Below are positions 24,959 through 34,601 of a stretch of DNA of 56,232 nucleotides, piece after piece; position 1 is the first letter of the stretch, and every line of letters starts with the position of its first letter. The notes below the pieces were generated by a model. That model saw nothing but the letters and a program-made list of their open reading frames with translations. It was not told the origin of the DNA and did not search any database. Both the position numbers and the translations under genes were made by a program. The DNA comes from Elusimicrobia bacterium RIFOXYD2_FULL_34_15 (GTDB lineage: Bacteria; Elusimicrobiota; UBA8919), in assembly GCA_001800605.1 (NCBI GenBank), contig MGVS01000039.1, forward strand, positions 1 through 56,232, given 5' to 3'.

Positions 24959-27900
24959 CTACCTAATTACAGCTATTTTCCTTAAAACCCTTATCGTCTT
25001 CTCGCCTGTCTTGTGTGCCTTTATTATATATAAATAAACGCCAGATGCAATGTCATTTATATCCCAAGTGTATTCGTAGGCGTATTTATTATTCTTTATA
25101 ATTGGCAATGAAAATATTTCATTTTTATGCAATAATTCACCTGCTATGTTGTATATTTGTATCTCCAAACTATCAGCTATTCCACACTCAGCATGAATAA
25201 TTGGCTGATAACCATTTTTAGCCGGGTTTGGATATGCATACACCTCACCCTTAACAAATGCTGCCGACGGTGCTTGTTTTAATGCTCCAAGTAATATTGG
25301 CTTTTCTTTGTAGTTTACACCTATTATCTTGCTTTGGCCGTTTATGTCAATGCTTTTTGCTATTACGTTACTTAATGTTATTCCTTGTCCGTTTATTGAT
25401 ATATCGCTGTATGGAGCATATATTATTCCTTTTAGTTCTCCCTGCCCGCTTATCTGTATCGGTTGTGTAGTGTTACAATAAATCATTAACTTGTATGGGT
25501 TCCCATTATAATGTACTTCACTTTGTCCTGATATCTGTATTTTGCCTATGCATAATATTTGTATTTCGCCGGTTAGATTAAGTTTTGCTTGTCCTGATAG
25601 ATCTATTCCTGATAAATAATATGTTCCTGTTGATATTGTTAGTGTGTCCTGCCCTGATAGTGTTAATATTCCATTTATAAGTGCTTTTTTGCCTTTGCTG
25701 GTTAATGGTATTTTGTCGTTGTCGTTTGTTTGTGATATTTTTACCTGCATTGTGTCCAAGTCTATAATATATGGACTCATTGGTTCTGTATTTTGTGTTA
25801 TTGTCCCAGTTATTTTGCTTTGGCCAATTAATGTTATTTTTTGTCCTTCCGCATTACCGTCTATTAATGCTTGTCCTGATAGTTTTATTTGTTTGTTGCT
25901 TCTTACATCCCCGTATATTTTACCTTGGCCGTTTATTGTTATTCCTTCAATTCCAAGTGCTGCATATTCAGTTAGTTGCGTTACCGTAAATACTGCTGAT
26001 TTTAATGTTTCTACGTTTGAAACATTATCAATACTCCGGTAAGTTACTGTGTGAGTACCTTCGGAGACAAGGTAAATGGGTAAAGAGGTAGAAAGGTAGA
26101 CAGTGTATGTACTATTATCTATTGAATAATATGTTTCTTTCACACCGGATGCTATACCGTTAACTAACGGATCAATAGTATTAAAAAATATTGGGGTGTC
26201 TGGTGTTATGTAGGTTTCTGTTGTGTTTATAGTAGTGATTGGCGGAGTTGCGTCTACATTTAGAGTTATAGAGTTATAGGGTTCAGCATTATTGAGATTA
26301 TCCTCTGCATAGTATTTTATTGTATGGATACCTTCTGATAGAGTAAATGAAGATGTATAATTTATGAACTCTGAACTATCAACTCTGAACTTAATATCTT
26401 TTAGTCCTGAAAATACTCCATTGATTATTGAATCTTCTGCACTTATTATTATTTCCGTCTCTGAATTTATATATGTTTTGTCGCCAATCTGAAATCCCGA
26501 TGAGTCGGGACAAGTTCCGCAATTTGAAATTTGTAATTCCGATTCCGGCGGAGTATTATCTAATTTTATTGTTACTGTTCTTTCCGGTTCGGTGTTTTCC
26601 ACGTTATCTTGCGAGTAATAATTCATTAAATATATTCCATCTATGCCAGTTATGTTGAATGTGGTGATATATTGGGTATATGCTGGAATATTATCGGTAC
26701 TGGTATATATGGTGTATTTTGTTTCTTTTATACCTGACGGTATTGTGCCAGTACTTGCTTGCCCTGAGCCTGTCGAAGGGTCTATGGTTACCAATTTAAA
26801 TATTGAGTTTGAGGTTATGTATTCATTAAACTTTGGATCAGAGATTGATAAAAACGTTTCGGGAACGCTGTTGTCAATTGTTATTGTTAATGATTTTTCT
26901 GCCTCTTGATTTAGTAGGTTATCATAACTTCTGTAATATATAGTATGCTCGCCGTCAGACAGATTAGAAAGATAAATGGTAGACAGGTAAATAGAATACG
27001 GACTATCATCTATCTTATATTCTGTGTATTTTACACCAAGTCCTATTCCATCCCCAACTTCTATTAAATCATCTATCGCCGATAATTCTATTTGCGACTC
27101 CGACGTTATATATGTCTTGCCATTAATTTGAAATTTGTAATCTGCAATCTGCAATTGACTCACCGGCGGTTTTGTATCCCAAACTACTTCAAATTTTGCC
27201 GTAGTAGATGAACTGTAATTACCGATTGCATCTGTAGCTTCAACTGTCAATGTATAAATTCCATAGGATGGTAAATTAAGAGGCTCTATCTGAACATCCG
27301 TACTCACTATTACTTTAGTACCGATTTTTGATGTATCAGGACATTCTATCAACGTTAAATAACCGGTTGTTACAAACCGTGACAAATCAGTTACATTGAA
27401 ATCAACATATATTTTATTTAAAGTTGCTATAAATCTTTCTCCGCCTTCAGGTGAATTTATTGTAATTACCGGTGATTCATTATCGGTAATTGCTAATATG
27501 CCTATCCTACTTGAAGATTCGTATCTGCTGTCTCCGTCAAATCGCACTCTTAAATAGTATGATAATCTTACCGGTCTTTCAGGAAGTGAAAATTCAAATG
27601 TCACACTGCTTTTTACAAGTGTGCTTTGTGTTATTGTTTGCCAACTGTCATTATTCCAATATTCAAGCACAACCGTTTTTGGTTCATCTTCCTGGTGCAA
27701 TAATTCTAAATTTTCATCATCTGTCATTGTTACTATCAATGTTGTTGTTCCCGGATACAAAATAGTTGCGTTAGGTTTAGATAATATAACTTTTTCTTTT
27801 ACTATTTTTAATGTTTCCTGCACTTGACTGGGTAAATAATAATATCCATCACCGGGAAATTCTATCTTTATAGGATATTCACCGGGCAGTAAATCAATGC

Positions 27901-29857
27901 CGTATAAAGCAGAATAAGAACCATTATTGCCGGTAATTTCTGTGCAACTGCTATTATTAACATAAAAATTGACTTGTTTATCAGCTAATGCATTGTTGGA
28001 AGTATCAGTTAGTGTTGCACGAAATTCAAATGTATCGGAATAATTAATTATTTTTTCAGTATTATTGTAAATACTTGTTTGTTTTGGAATAACTGAAATT
28101 ATCGTATTTGTCCTTGTTTCTTCAGGTACTGACGGAAAATACACGGTAGCGTAATTTGCTATTACAGTTCCCGGTTGCGCATTACTATTTACCCTGACGC
28201 TCATATCAAACTTTCCGCCTTGCTTTGAACCAACTTCTCCGTAATTATCCGCAAAAACCGTGAGCAATCTTGTTTGCGGACTATATTTATATTCAAAATT
28301 ACAAGGTATTTCTGTATTATTGTTATAATCAATTCTTTTAAAATTGGAAACATTTAAACTTGTATCATCTATACCTTCAGGTAATACATCAGTTACATAT
28401 ACGCCGTAAGCAATACCCTCGCCTACATTTTCAAATTCAACAGTATAATTTAATGTCTGTCCTGCAGAGATATACCCCTCGGGCCCGTACATAATATTAG
28501 GATCACGTGCTATAAGAACTGATAATAATTTTTTGTATATTGATGCAAAAGGCCCGACCGGCGTTGTTGTCGGAGAACTCGGTGGTGTAGTTGGTCCCGG
28601 AGGTAATGGAGGTTCTGGCGGCGGACTTCCAGGTGGCTCCGGTGGTTCCGGCGGTGTTGGTGGCCCGGGTGGCGTTGGCGGTTGTGGTGGAGTCGGTGGT
28701 TGTGGCGGTGTTGGTGGTTCTGACGAACCATCACCATCGCCATCACTTTCGCTTACTTTAAAAGAATAACTTCTACTTTCTTCTAAATATAGTTCATTTT
28801 TAACTACAAAACTTACATTATACGTCCCCACCGGCAACGGCTCCGGTGTCTCGTAGGTAATACGCACTGTCTCGGAATTTATCCTAAATAAATTAGGAAT
28901 TTCTTCAGTCCCGCCATTTATACTTATTTTAGCTGATTCTATTCGTAATTTAGATTTTACTAATAATTTTATTTGTACTTTTTTCGGTTCATCTTCGTTA
29001 ATAATCACATTATCTTTTGGTGAGAATGTATCGGTTAAAACAGGGAATGGGGTGTAGGGAGTGTGTGGCATATATGCTCCATATCTATATAATTTCAATT
29101 CATTATTTTCTATTTTAAAATTCGTCGTTTCTTCTATGACTCTTCTCATATGAATGCCTGTTACATATGATAACCATGCGGCGTGTATTATTGTTACTGT
29201 TCCAGTGTTAGCTGTATTATAATTTAATTTAGTTTTTACTAAGACAACATGGCCTTTTGGATCATATAATGCATCACCATTATCTATTAAATGATAATTC
29301 GCAACACTTAATCCATATTTAGAACCAACATTGCTACTATGTATATCATTTGTATTTCCGGGTACCCACATCTCTTCTACAAACTCTGCACAATCTATCC
29401 CGGCATATCCTTTGCCTGCATGACTTGAAGGTACTGTTGTATCTAAATCCCTTTTCCCTGCTATATAACCATTGGTAATTCTACTTTTGAATGTAGTGAA
29501 TGTATTGTCCATGCCATACGCATACGCTACACTGGGATATGATTTACCTAGTTCAAATGGCCACCAACTATTAGGAAAATTTGAATTTAATTCTTTATCC
29601 ACATTTCGTCTATCATCTATGTCATCGTTTGGTATACCCCTTTTTGTTACAATATCTTTTCCTATTTTTACTTTTATATCAGAACCATCATCTATAATAT
29701 TATTCACTGAGCATACCCAAGGTTGTAATAACATATATGGCGCAGTTCTAGATATAACTTCATCTCTTGTAATGCCACAAATAGATGTTTTGATAGAAAT
29801 CAAAAAAGTTGAAAATATAATACAATATTTGATATTGTTATTTATCTTTTGGAACAT
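24959..29857 (-). CDS. Giant multidomain exoprotein with NlpC/P60-like domain and C-terminal sorting domain
   Basis: 1632 residues. Signal peptide at 1-28. Residues ~30-265 look like an NlpC/P60- or CHAP-type cysteine amidase: Cys156 (YAGIDCAEFVEEMW), His203 (KGHVVLVKTK), and a third polar residue such as His225. Then a beta domain (~270-370), a proline-rich linker (~380-432), a DUF11-type domain (~455-590), Ig-like domains, four or five OmpL47-like repeats (pattern YKIDD...LSEGIHTIKYYAEDN...EPE) at about 890-1290, and a SGQ-rich solenoid (~1310-1535). The last ~90 residues (AYPNPAKNG...IYNIAGELL...ASGVYLYIIK) resemble type-9-secretion sorting domains. Two dispersed repeats are embedded in frame. 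Substrate and export route are unknown. Confidence 0.88.
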   Translation of the reverse strand: MFQKINNNIKYCIIFSTFLISIKTSICGITRDEVISRTAPYMLLQPWVCSVNNIIDDGSDIKVKIGKDIVTKRGIPNDDIDDRRNVDKELNSNFPNSWWPFELGKSYPSVAYAYGMDNTFTTFKSRITNGYIAGKRDLDTTVPSSHAGKGYAGIDCAEFVEEMWVPGNTNDIHSSNVGSKYGLSVANYHLIDNGDALYDPKGHVVLVKTKLNYNTANTGTVTIIHAAWLSYVTGIHMRRVIEETTNFKIENNELKLYRYGAYMPHTPYTPFPVLTDTFSPKDNVIINEDEPKKVQIKLLVKSKLRIESAKISINGGTEEIPNLFRINSETVRITYETPEPLPVGTYNVSFVVKNELYLEESRSYSFKVSESDGDGDGSSEPPTPPQPPTPPQPPTPPGPPTPPEPPEPPGSPPPEPPLPPGPTTPPSSPTTTPVGPFASIYKKLLSVLIARDPNIMYGPEGYISAGQTLNYTVEFENVGEGIAYGVYVTDVLPEGIDDTSLNVSNFKRIDYNNNTEIPCNFEYKYSPQTRLLTVFADNYGEVGSKQGGKFDMSVRVNSNAQPGTVIANYATVYFPSVPEETRTNTIISVIPKQTSIYNNTEKIINYSDTFEFRATLTDTSNNALADKQVNFYVNNSSCTEITGNNGSYSALYGIDLLPGEYPIKIEFPGDGYYYLPSQVQETLKIVKEKVILSKPNATILYPGTTTLIVTMTDDENLELLHQEDEPKTVVLEYWNNDSWQTITQSTLVKSSVTFEFSLPERPVRLSYYLRVRFDGDSRYESSSRIGILAITDNESPVITINSPEGGERFIATLNKIYVDFNVTDLSRFVTTGYLTLIECPDTSKIGTKVIVSTDVQIEPLNLPSYGIYTLTVEATDAIGNYSSSTTAKFEVVWDTKPPVSQLQIADYKFQINGKTYITSESQIELSAIDDLIEVGDGIGLGVKYTEYKIDDSPYSIYLSTIYLSNLSDGEHTIYYRSYDNLLNQEAEKSLTITIDNSVPETFLSISDPKFNEYITSNSIFKLVTIDPSTGSGQASTGTIPSGIKETKYTIYTSTDNIPAYTQYITTFNITGIDGIYLMNYYSQDNVENTEPERTVTIKLDNTPPESELQISNCGTCPDSSGFQIGDKTYINSETEIIISAEDSIINGVFSGLKDIKFRVDSSEFINYTSSFTLSEGIHTIKYYAEDNLNNAEPYNSITLNVDATPPITTINTTETYITPDTPIFFNTIDPLVNGIASGVKETYYSIDNSTYTVYLSTSLPIYLVSEGTHTVTYRSIDNVSNVETLKSAVFTVTQLTEYAALGIEGITINGQGKIYGDVRSNKQIKLSGQALIDGNAEGQKITLIGQSKITGTITQNTEPMSPYIIDLDTMQVKISQTNDNDKIPLTSKGKKALINGILTLSGQDTLTISTGTYYLSGIDLSGQAKLNLTGEIQILCIGKIQISGQSEVHYNGNPYKLMIYCNTTQPIQISGQGELKGIIYAPYSDISINGQGITLSNVIAKSIDINGQSKIIGVNYKEKPILLGALKQAPSAAFVKGEVYAYPNPAKNGYQPIIHAECGIADSLEIQIYNIAGELLHKNEIFSLPIIKNNKYAYEYTWDINDIASGVYLYIIKAHKTGEKTIRVLRKIAVIR
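26493..26514. repeat. In-frame palindromic repeat inside the giant gene (AATCCCGATGAGTCGGGAC)
   Basis: The same sequence occurs between genes at 56184-56202 and as a variant at 10341-10360. Here it encodes TCPDSSGF at about residues 1115-1121, between two OmpL47-like repeats. Confidence 0.8.
26761..26782. repeat. In-frame palindromic repeat inside the giant gene (CCTGAGCCTGTCGAAGGG)
   Basis: A variant of the CCTGAGCTTGTCGAAGGATC element at 45656-45675. On the coding strand it reads DPSTGSGQ (about residues 1026-1032), in a linker before an OmpL47-like repeat. Confidence 0.8.
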
Positions 29858-30839
29858 ATTTTATTACCTTTAGTATATTACTAATCATATCATCATAAAA
29901 ATAATATTTATCTATATAATATATCGGTACTCCTTCTAACTTTTTTATGAGTTTACCTTCCAAATTAAAAACAAATATTTCACTTTTAGCATTTTCTGCT
30001 TTACCTGAATAAATTTCTACATAAATTTCATTTGGTGTTAAAAAACCATAATACCTTATAGGATATTCGATCTTTGATAAATCAATTTTCGTTATCTTAT
30101 TTGTTGATTTTGACTTAATATTTATTATCCTTTCTGGCAAACCACTCTCAGAACTCGAAAGATATAATGAGTATTCGCTTTTGTCGTCTGGTATTTCTTT
30201 GTATTTTGCTTCTGTATTTATATCAAGATAATATTTGTCCATATTCAAGAACAAACGATCATTTTTTACTATTAAAGAATTGCCTGCTTCTACTTCCCAT
30301 TTCTTTATAAACTTATCATCCTTAAACTGCCAGACTTCGCCTTTTTTGTTTCTTTCAAAATAGTAATATAAATTGTCATTCGAATCTATTACAATGTTAA
30401 TACCATATACTTCAATGGGATATATTAAATATTTTTCTTTTAAATATGGGTTTTCTATAGGTTTTCCTTCAAAATATTTTGTCTTACCTTTAAAAGATTC
30501 AACAGGTATTGAAAGCAAATATTTACCTTCACTATCAAATTTCTGTATTCTATTATTTACAGTATCAAGAATATATATATTCCCTTTTGAATCTACTATC
30601 ATACTTTGAGGTTCGTAGAATTGTTCTCCCCATTCGCTCTTTCCGAATTCCCCATGTTCTGTCCCCCACATCCCTTCCACAATTACCTTCGGCATATACT
30701 CTTCTACCATTACAGGATATGTAGCATAGGGCGTAAGTATCATTTTATATGTCTCTGTGCTTTCAGACAATTCCGCTGAATATAAATACATACTATTAAG
30801 AAATAAAACCAACACTAAAATGTTTTTCTGTAATTTCAT
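29838..30839 (-). CDS. Secreted NHL/beta-propeller-like protein
   Basis: About 333 residues with a signal peptide (KLQKNILVLVLFLNSMYLYSA). An NHL-type blade is clear (GEQFYEPQSMIVDSKGNIYILDTVNNRIQKFDSEGKYLL); later blades are degenerate (INIVIDSNDNLYYYFERN). ATG at 30839 is preferred over a TTG six bases upstream. The 3' end overlaps the start of the giant exoprotein gene by 20 bases, so the two are co-translated and perhaps act together. Function unknown. Confidence 0.75.
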   Translation of the reverse strand: MKLQKNILVLVLFLNSMYLYSAELSESTETYKMILTPYATYPVMVEEYMPKVIVEGMWGTEHGEFGKSEWGEQFYEPQSMIVDSKGNIYILDTVNNRIQKFDSEGKYLLSIPVESFKGKTKYFEGKPIENPYLKEKYLIYPIEVYGINIVIDSNDNLYYYFERNKKGEVWQFKDDKFIKKWEVEAGNSLIVKNDRLFLNMDKYYLDINTEAKYKEIPDDKSEYSLYLSSSESGLPERIINIKSKSTNKITKIDLSKIEYPIRYYGFLTPNEIYVEIYSGKAENAKSEIFVFNLEGKLIKKLEGVPIYYIDKYYFYDDMISNILKVIKYVPKDK

Positions 30840-30848
30840 AAACAATAT

Positions 30849-31925
30849 TTATTCTTCCTGTGTTTTATATAATTCTGCAGAACATCCTAACGTCGTATCA
30901 GCAAATATACCACCTTTAATTACTATTTGATAATTAAATTTTATTGTTGATTTTGCGGGAATTATTTTCATATCCCAGCGTAATAATGGCCATGGATCTT
31001 GTTCATTTACCCAATCTTCTAATCCAAGTATTTGAAGATAACATCCTTCTGTACCGGAAAGATATTTACATTGTGACGGTAATTCTACAAGTACCGCATA
31101 ATTTTCCGCAGCGCCCAATCCATCGTTCCGTACTTCTACAGTGCATGACACAGTTTGTCCAGGACTTGCTCTGTCCGGACTAAAAAGCTTTACGCTTAAA
31201 TCAGGTTGTGGTGATAAACCATAATCAAGCCGTGTTATAGATAAAGAAAGATTTTTTGTTTTTTCATCTATTGTTGCTGATGCAAGACCGTATATAGGTT
31301 TTGTTATTACTCCTTCCAGTTTTGTTTGGAATACATTGTATTTTACAGTCGTATAAATTGAACCTGCTCCTAAATTTGAATTAAATGATATTATAGAAAA
31401 TCCTTCGTTGTTATATGGATTATTTATATCGTTTACTCTTAGTAATGTTAATGTTGTAGATAAATTACCGTTATAATGCCCAACTGAATTTCCTTCTAAC
31501 ATTTTTTGAAGGTAATATAACTGTGTGTTAGGATATTCTGTTTCCATCTGATATGTAATGTTTCCAGCTATTTTTATTTTGTCTATCATTTGTTGATTTT
31601 CGGCTTGAACTATTGATAATGTGGCGTAATATATATCGTAATTATTACTTCCGGTTACCGATTCTTGAATTACTCCTTCTATTATTCCGTACATCGGACC
31701 TTTAACATTTCCATACAAATATATTTTTCTTTCTTTTTCATTTAAATAAGACATTCCATCACATTGATTTAAATAAGATGCGTTACCAACAGTTAATATG
31801 AATTCGCTTTTAAAAATACCTTTATCCGCAAATACACCTGTTTTAATATCTATTTTGTCAAAATAATTAAATGCAAGTGTTCCAATCATCGTATTACCTT
31901 CAAAAGTATTGTTTTGCAGTACCAA
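30849..31925 (-). pseudogene. Downstream half of a surface-protein gene, separated by an in-frame TAG
   Basis: 358 codons open from directly after the TAG at 31929-31931, in the same frame as the 889-codon upstream part. There is no signal peptide, no ribosome site and only a TTG or an internal ATG (codon 13) as start. The first residues (KLVLQNNTFEGNTMIGTLAFNYF) read as a continuation of NNIINETLKK upstream. The C-terminal ~120 residues are a DUF11-like domain (PDLSVKLFSPDRASPGQTVSCTVEVRNDGLGAAENYAV). It may be a broken gene, a readthrough product, or a sequencing error. A separate gene is less likely. Confidence 0.6.
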
Positions 31926-31928
31926 TTT

Positions 31929-34598
31929 CTATTTTTTTAGTGTTTCATTTATGATATTATTTTTTGTATAGGTTTCAGTTAAATCTGATACCGCTACCGG
32001 TGAATCTGTTGTTAGTGATTTATATATGACGGTTCCATCCGGGGCGTTCGCTAATCCTTGTCCGCCTTTTGCTTGTATACTACCTGTATATGAAGTTGTT
32101 TCATAATATACGGCTATCCTACCACCTGCTCCGGCATTTGCTAAATAATATTCTGATGCATCACCGCCATCGGCATTTATTTCTCCGTTACCGCTTAATG
32201 TTTTTGTTATTATGTATATACTGCCACCTCGGCCACCACTGGTGTGCCTGTCTCCCCAATAGTTATATTTAATTCCTTTTTGTCCTCTCGCAGTTATCTG
32301 GCCATTAATTATTATGTTATTCGCAATTATTTTTATCTTACCACCGCCGCTTGCTCCTGCACATTGTTCGTTTGCATTACCGCCGCTACCCAGTTCTGCA
32401 GGTTCGTAAATAGAACCGTATATCCCTGCTGGGCCACTACCACCGGGGTATCCTTTGTAATCCACATTGATACTGCCACCGTCTTCTATTATTAAGTTAT
32501 TACTTACTTCAAGGTCAAAATCAGAATCCTGTAATGTGTGGGTTACTACACCGCCGGATGAGATTGTTAGATTTGATGTGGTAAGTTTAGTGTTCAAATA
32601 AAACGTTCCTTTATTACCTATTTGAGGTGTTCCTAATATTAACAAACTACCTTCGTTATAGTAAAGCATCCCGCCATTTTCCAATGTTAAGTTTGTTATT
32701 GTTAAATCGCCATTATTACTTAATATACCATTATTAGTTATAGTTAAGTCTGTAGTTGTTATTTTGTTAGTGTTATTTATTCTTAGTTCTGCTTTGTTCT
32801 TCATTATTATATTATCTAATGTATATGTACCTTGTGGTAATAAAGTGGGTGAACAGTTGTTACTACTGTTGTTATCTAACGTTAAATTACCATTAGATTG
32901 TTGTGTTGATTTAATATATATTGTTCCTGCTGCCGAATCTTTTGACAAACCACCTGTACCACGACCTCCGTTACCAGTAATATTGCCTGTAAAATTGTTT
33001 ATCTCATAATATATTGCTATCCTACCACCAGGGCCGGCAGATACGCTGTAATATGGTGTATTGCCGCCATCGGAAATTATCTTCCCGTTACCGAATAATG
33101 CCTGCGTTCTTATATAAATACTACCGCCTTCTGCACCGGTTGTGTATTGTTCTGACCAGTAATGATATGATATCCCGTTTTGTCCTCTGGTTGATATTTG
33201 TCCATTTACTACCATGTCTTTTGCTGTTATTTTTATTTTCCCGCCGCCGGTTGCTCCGGCACATTGTGCATTTGCACCTCCGCCGGCTCCCATGTCTACC
33301 GGCTCGTATATCGAACCATGCGGCCAACTTGGACCATTACCACCGGGATATCCTTTATAATCCGCATTGATACTGCCACCGTCTTCTATTATTAAGTTAT
33401 TACTTACTTCAAGGTCAAAATCGGAATCCTGTAATGTGTGGGTTACTACTCCGCCGGATGAGATTGTTAGGTTATCTATTGATAATGCTGTGTTTAAATA
33501 AAATGTTCCACCGCTGCCAATTTGTAATATACCGTTATTTGGTATTGTTCCTTTAACTGATAGATTTCCCTCATTGTGATATAACACACCACCACTTTCT
33601 AATGTCAAATTAGTAATTGTCAGATTTCCGTTATTAGTTAATGTTCCATAATTGGTTATGATTAAATTTGTAGTTGTTATTTCGTTAGTGTTATTTGTTC
33701 TCAGTTCTGCTTTGTTCTTTATTATTATATTATCTAATGTATATGTACCTTGTGGTAATAAAGTATACCAGCTGTTATTGGTGGTATTGTTATCTAGTGT
33801 TAAATAACCGTTGGATTGCTGGGCTGACTTAGTATATATTGTCCCGGCAGAAGCTTCTGTCGGTAAACCGCCGGATCCGCGGCCACCGTTTGCAGTAATA
33901 TTACCTGTAAGATTGTTTGTCTTATAATATATCGCTATTCTGCCTCCTGCTCCACCGGATACTGAGTAATATGGCGAATCTCCACCGTCTGCAAGTATCT
34001 TACCACTTCCGGATAATGCCTGCGTTCTTATGTAGATACTTCCGCCTTCGGCACCGTTTGTATATTGCGGTGACCAATAATGATATGATATCCCATTTTG
34101 GCCTCTGGCTGATATTTGTCCATTTACTACCATGTCTTTTGCTGTTATTTTTATCTTCCCGCCTCCGGTTGCTCCGGCACATTGTGCATTTGCACCTCCG
34201 CCGGCCCCCATGTCTACCGGCTCATATATCGAACCATGCGGCCATGCAGGACCACTACCACCAACATATCCTTTGTAATCCACATTGATACTGCCACCGT
34301 CTTCTATTATTAAGTTATTACTTACTTCAAGGTCAAAATCAGAATCCTGTAATGTGTGGGTTACTACACCGCCGGATGAGATTGTTAGATTTGATGTGGT
34401 AAGTTTAGTGTTCAAATACAATTTTCCATATATTTGAACAGAATTGGTATATGTATGAGGATTATCTAATATGTAGGTTTCTGTAGAAAGAACTATTAAA
34501 TCACTGTCTGTATCGGTTACTGCTAATAAATACGTATTGGATAAAAAAAATATGATTAATATTGCTAATAATATATTTAAATATATATTTTTCTTCAT
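31929..34598 (-). CDS. Large secreted solenoid protein with three ~300-residue repeats (ends at an amber codon)
   Basis: 889 residues with a signal peptide (residues 1-26). Three tandem repeats of about 300 residues follow, each starting LYLNT/FYLNT...SNLTISSGGVVTHTLQDSDF and containing glycine-rich blocks such as GAGGGANAQCAGATGGGKIKI and GGAGGRIAIYY. The pattern of short beta strands and Gly/Asn turns suggests a right-handed beta-solenoid adhesin or surface fibre. The reading frame stops at TAG (31929-31931) and continues in frame beyond it. It starts 3 bases after kdsB, so it belongs to the LPS operon transcript. Function unknown. Confidence 0.8.
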   Translation of the reverse strand: MKKNIYLNILLAILIIFFLSNTYLLAVTDTDSDLIVLSTETYILDNPHTYTNSVQIYGKLYLNTKLTTSNLTISSGGVVTHTLQDSDFDLEVSNNLIIEDGGSINVDYKGYVGGSGPAWPHGSIYEPVDMGAGGGANAQCAGATGGGKIKITAKDMVVNGQISARGQNGISYHYWSPQYTNGAEGGSIYIRTQALSGSGKILADGGDSPYYSVSGGAGGRIAIYYKTNNLTGNITANGGRGSGGLPTEASAGTIYTKSAQQSNGYLTLDNNTTNNSWYTLLPQGTYTLDNIIIKNKAELRTNNTNEITTTNLIITNYGTLTNNGNLTITNLTLESGGVLYHNEGNLSVKGTIPNNGILQIGSGGTFYLNTALSIDNLTISSGGVVTHTLQDSDFDLEVSNNLIIEDGGSINADYKGYPGGNGPSWPHGSIYEPVDMGAGGGANAQCAGATGGGKIKITAKDMVVNGQISTRGQNGISYHYWSEQYTTGAEGGSIYIRTQALFGNGKIISDGGNTPYYSVSAGPGGRIAIYYEINNFTGNITGNGGRGTGGLSKDSAAGTIYIKSTQQSNGNLTLDNNSSNNCSPTLLPQGTYTLDNIIMKNKAELRINNTNKITTTDLTITNNGILSNNGDLTITNLTLENGGMLYYNEGSLLILGTPQIGNKGTFYLNTKLTTSNLTISSGGVVTHTLQDSDFDLEVSNNLIIEDGGSINVDYKGYPGGSGPAGIYGSIYEPAELGSGGNANEQCAGASGGGKIKIIANNIIINGQITARGQKGIKYNYWGDRHTSGGRGGSIYIITKTLSGNGEINADGGDASEYYLANAGAGGRIAVYYETTSYTGSIQAKGGQGLANAPDGTVIYKSLTTDSPVAVSDLTETYTKNNIINETLKK
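32461..34420. repeat. Three ~900-bp direct repeats inside the solenoid gene
   Basis: The same ~120-140 base block starts at 32461, 33361 and 34279, so the period is 900-918 bp. The first and third blocks (32461-32600 and 34279-34418) appear identical by eye, the middle one differs at a few bases. Such identity points to recent duplication or gene conversion and is a site for recombination. Confidence 0.85.
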
Positions 34599-34601
34599 AT
34601 T

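Noticed and set aside
28533-28769. Glycine-rich plus-strand open frame
   Set aside because: It is the antisense of the Pro-rich linker of the giant exoprotein; PP codons read GG on the other strand. No ribosome site.
31929-31931. TAG read as an amino acid throughout the genome
   Set aside because: hprK, hpf and the mannose-type EIIA end at normal family lengths with TAG, so TAG is a working stop codon in this organism.
33917-34288. Cys/His/Leu-rich plus-strand open frames over the solenoid gene
   Set aside because: They are antisense of the repeated Gly-rich solenoid coding sequence and recur with each repeat, so they have no independent support.
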